DNA of 64,000 bases, taken from contig PCXZ01000023.1 in NCBI GenBank assembly GCA_002762985.1, positions 9,943 to 73,942 on the forward strand, written 5' to 3'. Under the pieces are notes generated by a model. That model searched no databases. It worked only from the letters and a program-made list of their open reading frames with translations, and had not been told where the DNA came from. The DNA comes from Candidatus Woesearchaeota archaeon CG10_big_fil_rev_8_21_14_0_10_44_13. Lineage in GTDB: Archaea > Nanobdellota > Nanobdellia > Woesearchaeales > UBA12501. The position numbers and the translations under genes were made by a program. Below, piece after piece: positions 29,379 to 38,824 of the stretch. Within the stretch, counting starts at the first letter, position 1; every line of letters begins with the position of its first letter.

Positions 29379-29954
29379 TTATTGCTTCCTGAAAAATTTT
29401 CCGACATTGTCGAAAAACTTCTCCCTTCTAGGCTTAGGCTCCTCTTTGGTTATGAACCACACTATCAGCGCGAATACGAGCAGGACAATGATCAATGACT
29501 GCGTTTCAGGGTCATCAAGCCAGTTCAGCCACGTCACTGTTGGCCAGAAGTTTGCTGCTGCTCCGAAGATGTATACAACAGCTATGAATGCGATCAGTGC
29601 TATCCCTCCTGAGATTGAGCTGCCTTCCCACATCGGGCCTACGCCGAATATCCCTACGAGCAGCAGCACCATGAGGACAAGTATTATCAGCAATGATACA
29701 TGCGGCAATGACTGGTTGATTATGTCAACTACATCATACTTTGAGCCCGGATTTGTCACATGCGGGATTATCACTGCAAGGGCCATTATCAGCGAGATCA
29801 TCACATTGAAATTTTTCTTCTCATCGCCCAGAATCTTGGTCTTGTGCAGTATAGCATATACTACTGTAAATACAAGCAGGAAGGGCATCAGAACGTCTGT
29901 AAGGCCCAGATCCTCAAGCTGTCTTATTGCATCATCAAAAGTTGCCATTTTCAC
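29379..29954 (-). CDS. Polytopic membrane protein (tandem family member 2)
   Basis: VLMPFLLVFTVVYAILHKTKILGDEKKNFNVMISLIMALAVIIPHVT. Confidence 0.7.
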   Translation of the reverse strand: MKMATFDDAIRQLEDLGLTDVLMPFLLVFTVVYAILHKTKILGDEKKNFNVMISLIMALAVIIPHVTNPGSKYDVVDIINQSLPHVSLLIILVLMVLLLVGIFGVGPMWEGSSISGGIALIAFIAVVYIFGAAANFWPTVTWLNWLDDPETQSLIIVLLVFALIVWFITKEEPKPRREKFFDNVGKFFRKQ

Positions 29955-30019
29955 TCACCTTTTTGTTTTATTGTTTGTTATCTGCTATTTTTTATGATCT
30001 GTCGATCATCTGACCATAA

Positions 30020-30595
30020 TCAGTCCTTTTTTGCTTCCTTCTTGACCTTCTTATCGGATGTGATGAACAATATCGCTCCGATAAGCACTATGACAAGTAT
30101 GATTGAGGCAGTGTAGTTCGCTGCCCAGTTGCCTTTTAGGAAATCCCACAGCCACTCAAGCCAGCTTTCGCCGCTGTCAAGCTTTATGGAATCCATGAAT
30201 ATAAGGATTATGCCGATGAGCATCGCCACCATGAAAAATGTTCTCCAGCCGCCCTCTAACAGCACCTTCTCATCATAATGATAGAATGAACCTATCAGCA
30301 GGAGGAAGCATACTGAGATCAGAAGCAGGAGGAATACCCTCCCCATGGAGTCATTTATCGCTCCGACAAGCTTTGACGAGGCGATGACTATGAATCCTAC
30401 GATGAAACCGACCATCGCATTGAGGTTCTTTTTTGTGTATTCTTCCCCTCCTATCTTGATCGTGCCGAATATCTTTGTCTTCTCGAGTATCGCGAACATT
30501 ATAGTGAAGACGAGCAGGAAGGGCAAAACAACATCATAAATCCCTAATTTTACAAAGAAATCTATACCTCCTCTGAATACAGATTGTTCTGCCAT
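30020..30595 (-). CDS. Polytopic membrane protein (tandem family member 3)
   Basis: VVLPFLLVFTIMFAILEKTKIFGTIKIGGEEYTKKNLNAMVGFIVGFIVIASSKLV. Confidence 0.7.
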   Translation of the reverse strand: MAEQSVFRGGIDFFVKLGIYDVVLPFLLVFTIMFAILEKTKIFGTIKIGGEEYTKKNLNAMVGFIVGFIVIASSKLVGAINDSMGRVFLLLLISVCFLLLIGSFYHYDEKVLLEGGWRTFFMVAMLIGIILIFMDSIKLDSGESWLEWLWDFLKGNWAANYTASIILVIVLIGAILFITSDKKVKKEAKKD

Positions 30596-30742
30596 AAGGC
30601 CATTTAAATACGAGTAGTATATATAAAATTTTCGTTTTTAGGCCTCTTAAACCCCATTAAGCCATTTATAAACAATTTTAAAAACATTTATAAAGAAAAA
30701 GCCGATTAAATTTGCCAATAATCTCTTTGGAGGAGGATCCAT

Positions 30743-31342
30743 ATGGCTGAAAAAAAGGCTCAAAATGATGATGCAATAGGCAAAATAACCGATTTCCTGT
30801 ATGAGACAGGCCAGCTCAAAAGGGTGAAGAGGTCAGGCTGGTGGCTCATTGGGGTGGATAACCCTGAGAATGTCGCAGAGCATAGCTTCAGGGCAGCTGT
30901 TGTAGGTTATTTCCTTGCGAAGATGGAGAGGGTTGACACTGACAAGGTCGTCCAGATGTGCCTGTTCAATGACCTTCACGAATCAAGGATAAACGACCTG
31001 CATAAAGTGGGCCATCGCTACATAGATTTTAGGGAAGCCGAGACAAAGGCAAACAGGGAGCAGACATCAGGCATTGGCGATGCTGGCAGGGAGATATTCT
31101 CATTGCATGAGGAATTCCAGGCGCAGAAGACAAGAGAGTCCATTGTCGCAAGGGATGCTGACCTTCTTGAGAACGCATTGCAGGCAAGGGAATACATGAA
31201 GGTAGGCTATGCTGATGCGCAGAACTGGATAGATAACATCTGGAAGATCATTGCGACAGAATCCGGCAAGAAGCTGCTGTGCGAGATAGAGAAGACGGAT
31301 CCGAATGACTGGTGGAAAGGGCTGAAGAGGATTGAGAGGTGA
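30743..31342 (+). CDS. HD-domain (YfbR/HD_3-like) phosphohydrolase family protein with altered HD motif
   Basis: NVAEHSFRAAVVGYFLAKMERVDTDKVVQMCLFNDLHESRINDLHKVGHRYID...VARDADLLENALQ. Confidence 0.75.
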   Translation: MAEKKAQNDDAIGKITDFLYETGQLKRVKRSGWWLIGVDNPENVAEHSFRAAVVGYFLAKMERVDTDKVVQMCLFNDLHESRINDLHKVGHRYIDFREAETKANREQTSGIGDAGREIFSLHEEFQAQKTRESIVARDADLLENALQAREYMKVGYADAQNWIDNIWKIIATESGKKLLCEIEKTDPNDWWKGLKRIER

Positions 31343-31345
31343 GGG

Positions 31346-32818
31346 ATGTCCGCACATCAAGATTATATCGAGATAGCCGGCCACAAATGGTTCACCACCA
31401 TACACAGGACAATGTCATTCTGGCACCAATGCCTGTCAGCCTATGGGCAATATCATCACGCAAAAGATTTTGGCGTCAATGCAGGGCTTATCCAGCTTGC
31501 AATAATATCTGATGGGATTAATACGGATCTCTTCCATTATAAGGAGAATGAATATATTTACAACAAGGCGGTGTTAAAAGCCCTCAATTCGAAAGGCAAA
31601 GTCAAAGCTCTCCATGATAGATATAAAAGATTTGCGAAAGAACTTATTGATTCATTGAACAGATGCAATAAAAAATTGAATGAGTCAAACCTAAGGGATT
31701 TCATGAGAAAGTACAGGCTGTTTTGCGCCGGGTTGCATCTGACTACAACTATCGGCAGGCAGGGTGCAGATCTCCTTTCAGAAGAACTGAGAAAGTTGGG
31801 GGCGGATGATTCCGAAATCCCGAAAATAATATCCTCAATAACCTACCCCCTTCATCACACCCCTTTATTCAATTCGCAGCTGGATCTGCTCAAAATAGCA
31901 ATGGATATCCAGAAAAAGAAGATAAAACAAAAACAGGCCGATTCAAGGCTAAACGGCTGGCTCGATAAACATGGGCCTATCCCAATCAACTTTTGCGGGA
32001 ATCCTTGGAACTTTGAAGATGCAGAAAATCAGCTTAAATATGCCCTAAAAAAAGATTGTGCAAAAGAGATAAAATCTTTTGGGATAATCCATAAAGATAA
32101 GTTAAAGAATGCAAAAAATACCTTGAAAACACTCAATAATCCAAGAGTGACACTTCTCTCATATATCCTCTCAGAAGGGACATATCTTAACGAATACAGG
32201 AAAAATGTTTTCTCAAGGGTCTCCTTGGAGTTCAGGCCGATGTTCAAGAAGATTGCAGGGATGTCAGGATCAGAGGACTGGAGAGACTGTTTTTACCTGA
32301 AGCCAGAAGAATTTATCGATATAATCAAAGGGAAAAAGATCAGCTTAAACAACATTAAACATGAAAGAAAGATTGCTGGACTGGTTATGGGCAAAGATGG
32401 AGAGCTAGAACTCCTGAGCCAGGGGGATGTTCAGATGGTCATGGATTACCTAAATGAGATGCATGGCAGATCAGGTTCCGCACCACGCATCTCAGAATCA
32501 TATGTCCGGGGTTTTGCAGCAAGCAGGGGCATAATCACGGGAAAAGCAAAGATAATCCTCAATACGAATGATTTTGGAAAGCTGGAAGCAGGAGATATCC
32601 TAATCACAACCATGACCTCTGTTGATTTCATCCCAGTGATGGAGAAAGTAGCAGCCTTTGTCACAAACGAAGGAGGCATAACCTGCCATGCCTCAATCGT
32701 TTCAAGAGAGATGAACAAGCCGTGCGTCATAGGCACTAAGATAGCGACGAAGATTTTTAAGGACGGCGACCTTGTCGAGGTTGATGCTGACAAGGGCATC
32801 GTGAGGAAAATAAAATGA
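31346..32818 (+). CDS. PEP-utiliser phosphohistidine domain protein, ATP-grasp-less; paralog 8
   Basis: C-terminal AAFVTNEGGITCHASIVSREMNKPCVIGTKIATKIFKDGDLVEVDADKGIVRKIK. Confidence 0.83.
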   Translation: MSAHQDYIEIAGHKWFTTIHRTMSFWHQCLSAYGQYHHAKDFGVNAGLIQLAIISDGINTDLFHYKENEYIYNKAVLKALNSKGKVKALHDRYKRFAKELIDSLNRCNKKLNESNLRDFMRKYRLFCAGLHLTTTIGRQGADLLSEELRKLGADDSEIPKIISSITYPLHHTPLFNSQLDLLKIAMDIQKKKIKQKQADSRLNGWLDKHGPIPINFCGNPWNFEDAENQLKYALKKDCAKEIKSFGIIHKDKLKNAKNTLKTLNNPRVTLLSYILSEGTYLNEYRKNVFSRVSLEFRPMFKKIAGMSGSEDWRDCFYLKPEEFIDIIKGKKISLNNIKHERKIAGLVMGKDGELELLSQGDVQMVMDYLNEMHGRSGSAPRISESYVRGFAASRGIITGKAKIILNTNDFGKLEAGDILITTMTSVDFIPVMEKVAAFVTNEGGITCHASIVSREMNKPCVIGTKIATKIFKDGDLVEVDADKGIVRKIK

Positions 32819-34215
32819 GCGATTACATCTTCTTATGGGGCAATTCCCAATCTAATCTGACCCTCCAGGCAAACATTGTTTCTGCATTAAGGCACAAGGA
32901 TATCCCCTGGAACCGCATAGAAAAGATGGTGCTTGTGTCAAGAAACAACAGGATATACTGCTTTCATTCCAAAAAGAGCGCGATTCATGATAAGGAGCTC
33001 AGCAGGAAGTTTTTTGACAAAAAATTCGCCGAAAAACTTTTTAAAAGAATGAACACGGATTACGCAAAGCATTGGAAATTCTTTGATGTCATGTGGAAAA
33101 CCGACTACTCAAGATTATCGGATAAAGACCTTATGAAACATCTGACAAAAGCCATTGACAACTGGTCGCTGATCATAGGATATTTCAGGGCAACACAAAC
33201 AACCTCAACCCATTACCTGGATGAGAAACTAAAAAAGATTTTTGGAGACAAGGACACATCATTATTGATGCTCTCTCCAGAGCTTGACAGCGCAAACAGG
33301 GAGATCATATCGTGGCAGAATCTTGTCAAGTGCCATTATTCCGGGAAAAAACTGCTGAATCACGCCAGAAAATACCCCTGGGTTGTAGCCTTTCACTTGA
33401 CCTATAAGGATGTCATCGACACCCTCAGGCATAGATTTGAATATGACAGGAAGAACCTCCTATGGAGGGATGTGAGAAAAGAAAAGGAAGAATTGAAAAA
33501 AAAGCAGAAACAGATTCTTAAGAATAAGCCCCATCTTAAACCGGTTGTTGATATTGTCCAAAAACTGGCATTGTCGCGAATGCAGATAAAATCATGCTGG
33601 GCGGGTACCGACTTTTATCTTATGCCTTTAATAAATGAGATCTCTAAAAGAACAGGGGAATCTGTACAAAGCATATCAAAATATTATCTTATTGAAGAAA
33701 TAAAAATGTTGCTTGATGGCAGATTATTATCGGAACAAGAGAAGCAGAACAGAAAACTATGTTTTGTCGGACTCCTGAAAGACGGGAAAGAAATATATGA
33801 ATCCGGGGATGAGGCAGAAAAACTCGCAAAAAAAGAGTTGAAAGACCTATATGAAGTAAAGGAAACCAGCGAGATAAAAGGCGATACGGCAAACCCGGGC
33901 AATGTTGTCGGCATAGCAAGAATTCTAGAATCAAATAATGTCGAGCAGACAAGGGGGCTTAGGGCGTCATTCAAAAAAGGCGAGATACTCATAACACAAA
34001 TGACCCAGCCAAGCATTATGGATATTGCTGGCAGGGCTTCTGCAATAGTGACTGATGAGGGTGGCATGCTGTCTCATGCAGCGATAATCTCAAGGGAATT
34101 TGATATCCCATGCATAGTTGGCACGCATTTCGCAACAACATTGATAAAAGATGGTGAAATGATTGAAGTCGACGCCAACAAAGGAACCGTTAGGAAAATA
34201 AAAAAAATCAGATAA
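32815..34215 (+). CDS. PEP-utiliser phosphohistidine domain protein, ATP-grasp-less; paralog 9
   Basis: C-terminal ASAIVTDEGGMLSHAAIISREFDIPCIVGTHFATTLIKDGEMIEVDANKGTVRKIK; ATGA overlap with paralog 8. Confidence 0.83.
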   Translation: MSDYIFLWGNSQSNLTLQANIVSALRHKDIPWNRIEKMVLVSRNNRIYCFHSKKSAIHDKELSRKFFDKKFAEKLFKRMNTDYAKHWKFFDVMWKTDYSRLSDKDLMKHLTKAIDNWSLIIGYFRATQTTSTHYLDEKLKKIFGDKDTSLLMLSPELDSANREIISWQNLVKCHYSGKKLLNHARKYPWVVAFHLTYKDVIDTLRHRFEYDRKNLLWRDVRKEKEELKKKQKQILKNKPHLKPVVDIVQKLALSRMQIKSCWAGTDFYLMPLINEISKRTGESVQSISKYYLIEEIKMLLDGRLLSEQEKQNRKLCFVGLLKDGKEIYESGDEAEKLAKKELKDLYEVKETSEIKGDTANPGNVVGIARILESNNVEQTRGLRASFKKGEILITQMTQPSIMDIAGRASAIVTDEGGMLSHAAIISREFDIPCIVGTHFATTLIKDGEMIEVDANKGTVRKIKKIR

Positions 34216-34234
34216 AAAACAGCCAAAAATAAAA

Positions 34235-35194
34235 ATGCCAACCCTAAAAAAATCCGCAATAACAACGCTCAGACAGTGCTTAGCGCTGAAGAAGCACGAG
34301 AACCTCCTCATAGTCGCAGACAGGACAAAGACAAGGATAGCGAACGAGCTCTTCAAGCAGGGCATAAAGCTCTGCAGGAATGTTCTCCTGATTTGGATCC
34401 CAGAAGGAAGGGTCAATGGCGAAGAACCGCCAAAAGCAGCTGCAGAATTGATGAAAAAATATGATGTCATAATCTGCGTGACTCAGAAATCCCTGACCCA
34501 CACCAATGCAGTGAGGATTGCAAGGAAAACAGGAAGGAAAGCAAGGGTTGCAACAATGCCGGGCATAACTGAAGCGATATTCAGAAGAGGCATGTCAGCT
34601 GATTATAAGAAGATATCCGGCCTGACAGACAGGCTAAAAGCTGTGCTCAGGAAGGCAAAGAAGTTAAGGGTCACGGCAAGGATAGGGACTGATATCACAA
34701 TGGGCAGGGGAGTGATGGAATTCGGCAACAAAGAAGGCATCATCCACAAAAAAGGCGATCTCAACAATCTTCCTGCAGGCGAAGCGGCCTTTGTGCCGGT
34801 CTACAGGAGCGCTGAAGGGGTTTTCATGATAGATGCGTCGATAGACGGCGTAGGAAAACTCGACAGGCCTATAAAAGTGACAGTCAAAAATGGCTATGCT
34901 ATGAAGATAGAAGGGGGGAAAGCAGCCGATAACCTCAGGAAACTACTGAGAAGCTGCGGAAAAGAGGCATTTAACATCGCAGAGCTCGGCATAGGCACAA
35001 ATGACAGGGCAAAGATATGCAAGAATGTGCTTGAGGACGAGAAAGTGATGGGCACTGCCCATATCGCACTTGGAAGCAGCAAAGGCCTTGGCGGGAACAT
35101 ATATGCGAAATGCCATCTCGATGGTGTATTCAAGAAACCAACAATCTATGCTGATGGAAAGATTATTATAAAAGAAGGGATATTCATGATTTAA
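34235..35194 (+). CDS. M29-like aminopeptidase (thermophilic metalloprotease family)
   Basis: LLIVADRTKTRIANELFKQGIKL..., PAGEAAFVPVYRSAEGVFMIDASIDGVG..., NIAELGIGTNDRAKICKNVLEDEKVMGTAHIALGSSKGLGGN...CHLDGVFKKPTIYADGKII. Confidence 0.8.
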   Translation: MPTLKKSAITTLRQCLALKKHENLLIVADRTKTRIANELFKQGIKLCRNVLLIWIPEGRVNGEEPPKAAAELMKKYDVIICVTQKSLTHTNAVRIARKTGRKARVATMPGITEAIFRRGMSADYKKISGLTDRLKAVLRKAKKLRVTARIGTDITMGRGVMEFGNKEGIIHKKGDLNNLPAGEAAFVPVYRSAEGVFMIDASIDGVGKLDRPIKVTVKNGYAMKIEGGKAADNLRKLLRSCGKEAFNIAELGIGTNDRAKICKNVLEDEKVMGTAHIALGSSKGLGGNIYAKCHLDGVFKKPTIYADGKIIIKEGIFMI

Positions 35195-35195
35195 A

Positions 35196-35990
35196 ATGGC
35201 AGGAAGAAAAAATCTTCTTTTCATGCTCTCCATCATCGCAATAGCAATCTTTTTATTTGGATGCGCAAAAACACAGGATACTGAAAGACAACAAGCAACA
35301 TCAGATGATCAACAACCCCAATACCAGCAAACACAATCAGCAGAGGTGAATGATATGGCACAAAAAAACATCGAAGGAGTCAATATGGAGTGGTTCGGCC
35401 AGTCCGGCTTCCTTCTCAAGAATGACAAGACAATATACATAGACCCATTCAAGATAAGCGGCAGCGAAAAGGCAGATATAATCCTCATAACGCATGAGCA
35501 TTCCGACCACTGCTCCATAGAGGACATAAAGAAGATCATAAAACCTGAGACTATAATTGTTACTGTGCCGGATTGCCAGAGCAAGCTTTCGGGGATGGAG
35601 ATTGCGAATGTGACTCTTGTGAAGCCCGGGAACAGGCTGAATATCAAAGGCACACTCATAGAGACAGTCCCTGCATACAACCTGAACAAGAAATTCCATC
35701 CGAAAGAGAACGAGTGGGTTGGTTATATAATCACTATCAACGGCAAAAGGATCTATCATGCGGGCGATACCGACTACATCCCTGAGATGAAGAACCTGAA
35801 GAACATAGACATCGCGATGGTGCCGGTGTCAGGGACATACGTGATGTCGCCATCAGAAGCTGCAATGGCAGTCAATGATTTCAGGCCGAAGGTCGCAATA
35901 CCGATGCATTATGGCGGGATTATCGGGACAAAAGAGGATGCAGAGAAATTCAGGAGCCTTGCGAAAGTGAATGTCGAGATAATGGGCTGA
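35196..35990 (+). CDS. Lipoprotein-like metallo-beta-lactamase-fold hydrolase (UlaG-like)
   Basis: Signal peptide with lipobox-like IFLFGC; WFGQSGFLLKNDKTIYIDPF, ITHEHSDHCSIEDI, IYHAGDTDYIPEM, AIPMHYG. Confidence 0.88.
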   Translation: MAGRKNLLFMLSIIAIAIFLFGCAKTQDTERQQATSDDQQPQYQQTQSAEVNDMAQKNIEGVNMEWFGQSGFLLKNDKTIYIDPFKISGSEKADIILITHEHSDHCSIEDIKKIIKPETIIVTVPDCQSKLSGMEIANVTLVKPGNRLNIKGTLIETVPAYNLNKKFHPKENEWVGYIITINGKRIYHAGDTDYIPEMKNLKNIDIAMVPVSGTYVMSPSEAAMAVNDFRPKVAIPMHYGGIIGTKEDAEKFRSLAKVNVEIMG

Positions 35991-36087
35991 ATTCTTTTCT
36001 TGCTTTTTTTCTATTTTCCTATCTTTTCAGGATTTTCCACGTTTTTTCGCCGAAAACTATTTAAATAAAAGAGATAAACTAAATCTT

Positions 36088-36594
36088 ATGGAATACAATT
36101 GGAAATATTTTGAAAAATTTTCATTCGGGGTTGAGTGGAACTACAGATCGATAGCCATGCTGCTCTTCCTGGTGATGCTCCCTAATCTTCTCGGCATGAT
36201 GAATATGGGGACAATATACGGCTTCAAGATACACTTCTTCCAGATTGCGATCTTCATAGCGGCGTTGGTCTACGGACCGATGGGGGGGATGCTCTCAGGC
36301 CTTGCAGGCTCAGCCTATTCTGCTTATGCGATGTCAAACCCATACATTGTCGCAGGGAACATGATTCTTGGGTTTTTTGCAGGATTGTTTGCAAGATACG
36401 GGCTGAACACAGTGCTTGCAGTGGTCCTTGCATACATGATGCAGCTTCCGTGGCTTTTGGTAACTGATTATTACATTATGCATCTGCCTGTCGCTTTCAT
36501 AACATCATTAGTCATAGCATTGGCGACCTCAAACATGGTGTGGGCAGTTGCTGCGCATTACACAGCAAAGCCCATCGCAAGAATTCTAAAATGA
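36088..36594 (+). CDS. ECF transporter S-component-like membrane protein
   Basis: IHFFQIAIFIAALVYGPMGGMLSGLAGSAYSAYAM...GNMILGFFAGLFA typical of ECF S-components. Confidence 0.6.
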   Translation: MEYNWKYFEKFSFGVEWNYRSIAMLLFLVMLPNLLGMMNMGTIYGFKIHFFQIAIFIAALVYGPMGGMLSGLAGSAYSAYAMSNPYIVAGNMILGFFAGLFARYGLNTVLAVVLAYMMQLPWLLVTDYYIMHLPVAFITSLVIALATSNMVWAVAAHYTAKPIARILK

Positions 36595-37025
36595 GCATTG
36601 GCAATCCAAAGCCCGACTTCAGCAGGTATTCTCTTGCATTGATAAGAAGGAACAAGATAATATTTTCATCTGACAAAGAAGGGATAAGGCCTTTGGTCGA
36701 ATGCGTCAGGGAGAATGAGGGCCAGTGCAATGAAAAAGAATGCATATTGCATGATAAGGTAGTGGGATTGGCTGCAGCGAGGCTGATTGTGCATATGGGA
36801 TGTATCTCATATGTTCACACAGACCTTTGCTCGATACCTGCAAAAGAGCTGCTGGAATCAAAAAAGATAGGGCTTGAGGCAAAGATGATTGTCGATAACA
36901 TACTCAACAAGGACAGGTCAGGCATATGCAGGATGGAACTGAAGGCCATGGAAATAAAGGACGATGAAAAATTCTTTTCAGAGCTTTCGGGGATGTTTTC
37001 AGATGCTGATATGATTATTAACTGA
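36591..37025 (+). CDS. DUF1893-like protein
   Basis: SLALIRRNKIIFSSDKEGIRPLVECVRENEG...LHDKVVGLAAARLIVHMGCISYVHTDLCSIPAKELLESKKIGLE; start overlaps upstream stop (ATGA). Confidence 0.65.
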   Translation: MSIGNPKPDFSRYSLALIRRNKIIFSSDKEGIRPLVECVRENEGQCNEKECILHDKVVGLAAARLIVHMGCISYVHTDLCSIPAKELLESKKIGLEAKMIVDNILNKDRSGICRMELKAMEIKDDEKFFSELSGMFSDADMIIN

Positions 37026-37096
37026 GCATGCCTCTGCATTTATGCCTAGGTTTTTGATTAACAAGATTTATAAACCTAAATCTTTAATGAGAGGAT

Positions 37097-37504
37097 ATGG
37101 CAATAAAGATAAAAACACCGAGCAAGCTTGACATAGTGAATATGAAGCAGCTCCAGAGCATAAAAATGCCTAACGTAAACCTGAAAAATATACCTCATGT
37201 TAGGATATTGGCCGAGTTCAAGGAATTCCTGAAAGAATACAAGGTAGTCGGTCTTGCAGTCGCTTTCATCATGGGCGCAGCTGCAACAGACCTTGTCAAG
37301 AGCCTTGTCAACAATGTAGTCATGCCCTTGGTCACTCCGTTCGTTCCGGGCGCAGAATGGCAGACAGCCACACTGAAGCTCGGCCCGTTCGTGATAGGCT
37401 GGGGCGCTTTCCTTGCTGCTTTGATAAACTTCATCATACTTGCATTCGTCGTCTTCATGGTATCTAAGATGGTCCTTAAGGAAGCGAAGGTAACGAAGAA
37501 ATAG
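37097..37504 (+). CDS. mscL: Large-conductance mechanosensitive channel MscL family
   Basis: EFKEFLKEYKVVGLAVAFIMGAAATDLVKSLVNNVVMPLVTPF...GWGAFLAALINFIILAFVVFMVSK. Confidence 0.88.
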   Translation: MAIKIKTPSKLDIVNMKQLQSIKMPNVNLKNIPHVRILAEFKEFLKEYKVVGLAVAFIMGAAATDLVKSLVNNVVMPLVTPFVPGAEWQTATLKLGPFVIGWGAFLAALINFIILAFVVFMVSKMVLKEAKVTKK

Positions 37505-37562
37505 TTCTTGTGTCAGACGAGCAACCAAAAAAATTATAAACCTGCCGGATAATCATCCTGCT

Positions 37563-38738
37563 ATGCAAAAAAAGATTCAAAAGAAGGTCCTTGGCCTGCA
37601 TAAGAACATATTTCTTCTGGGCATAGTGAGTTTTCTGACGGATGTAAGCTCTGAGATGATATTCTCTGTGTTCTCTGTGTTCTTTACGGTCATTCTTGGG
37701 GCCTCAGCAGCCTTGCTCGGTCTTGTGGAAGGGCTTGCTGATTTTTCCGCATCTTCGCTCGACTATGTTTCAGGGTTCATCTCAGACAGGACAGGCAAGA
37801 GAAAAAGATTTGCGGCAATTGGATATGTGTTTTCCACACTGGCCAAGGCCATTCTTATGTTCGCAAATTCAGTGAGTTCAGCTTCTGCATTCAGGGTCAT
37901 CGAGAGGATCGGGAAATCATTCAGGGGGCCGCCAAGGGACGCCTGGATCGCCTCCCTTTCCGATAAGAACAACAAAGGATATTATTTTGGCGTCCATAAG
38001 GCATTGGACAAGGCAGGGGCGATAATAGGGCCGTTCATCGCTTACGGGATCTTCAGGGCATATGGCGAGGCAAGAAACGCCTTCGGACTGCTGTTCTTGA
38101 TTGCCTTGGTTCCTGCAGTGCTTGCCGTAATATTAGTGATCATGCTGAAAGACAAGCCTTCCAAACCCCAGAAAAAAGAGAATATCTTCATGGCATACAA
38201 AGACCTAAGCCCTGATTTCAGGCACTATCTCTTCAGTTCGGCGATATTCTCTCTGGCCTATTTCAGCTTCGGGTTCCTGCTGCTGAAGGCATATTCTGTC
38301 GGATTCGCCATCGATGAGGTTGTCCTGCTTTACGCACTGTTCAACGTCGCTTTTGTTCTTGCCTCTGTGCCGATAGGGAAGATAGGCGACAGGATCGGAA
38401 GGTCAGCGATAATCAGTTCAGGGTATATGGTATATTTCATCATGGCCCTTGGTTTTGTCTTTGCGAAGACCAAGCTCCATGTGATCGTGATGTTCATACT
38501 GTTCGGGATATTCTACAGCATAGATGAAGGCCAGGGAAAGGCATATATTTCCGACATTGAGCAGAAGAAACGGGCGACAGCATTGGGGCTTTACAGTTTC
38601 CTGACCGGACTGATATATCTTCCTGCATCCCTCATTGCAGGCTATCTCTGGACGGTCGGGCAGGGATACACATTCGGGTTTGCGGCGCTGGTATCATTGG
38701 CTGCGCTTGTGTATTTCAGGCTTTTTCTGAGGAAGTGA
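37563..38738 (+). CDS. MFS transporter
   Basis: SFLTDVSSEMIFSVFSVFFTVILGASAALLGLVEGLADFSASSLDYVSGFISDRTGKRK; ~12 TM pattern. Confidence 0.9.
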   Translation: MQKKIQKKVLGLHKNIFLLGIVSFLTDVSSEMIFSVFSVFFTVILGASAALLGLVEGLADFSASSLDYVSGFISDRTGKRKRFAAIGYVFSTLAKAILMFANSVSSASAFRVIERIGKSFRGPPRDAWIASLSDKNNKGYYFGVHKALDKAGAIIGPFIAYGIFRAYGEARNAFGLLFLIALVPAVLAVILVIMLKDKPSKPQKKENIFMAYKDLSPDFRHYLFSSAIFSLAYFSFGFLLLKAYSVGFAIDEVVLLYALFNVAFVLASVPIGKIGDRIGRSAIISSGYMVYFIMALGFVFAKTKLHVIVMFILFGIFYSIDEGQGKAYISDIEQKKRATALGLYSFLTGLIYLPASLIAGYLWTVGQGYTFGFAALVSLAALVYFRLFLRK

Positions 38739-38824
38739 GGGAAAGATTAAGGATAACCTTGCCTGCTCGAAATACCCTAAAATCCCCCAAAATCTTTATA
38801 TATGGCCTATAATCCCGTTATGCC

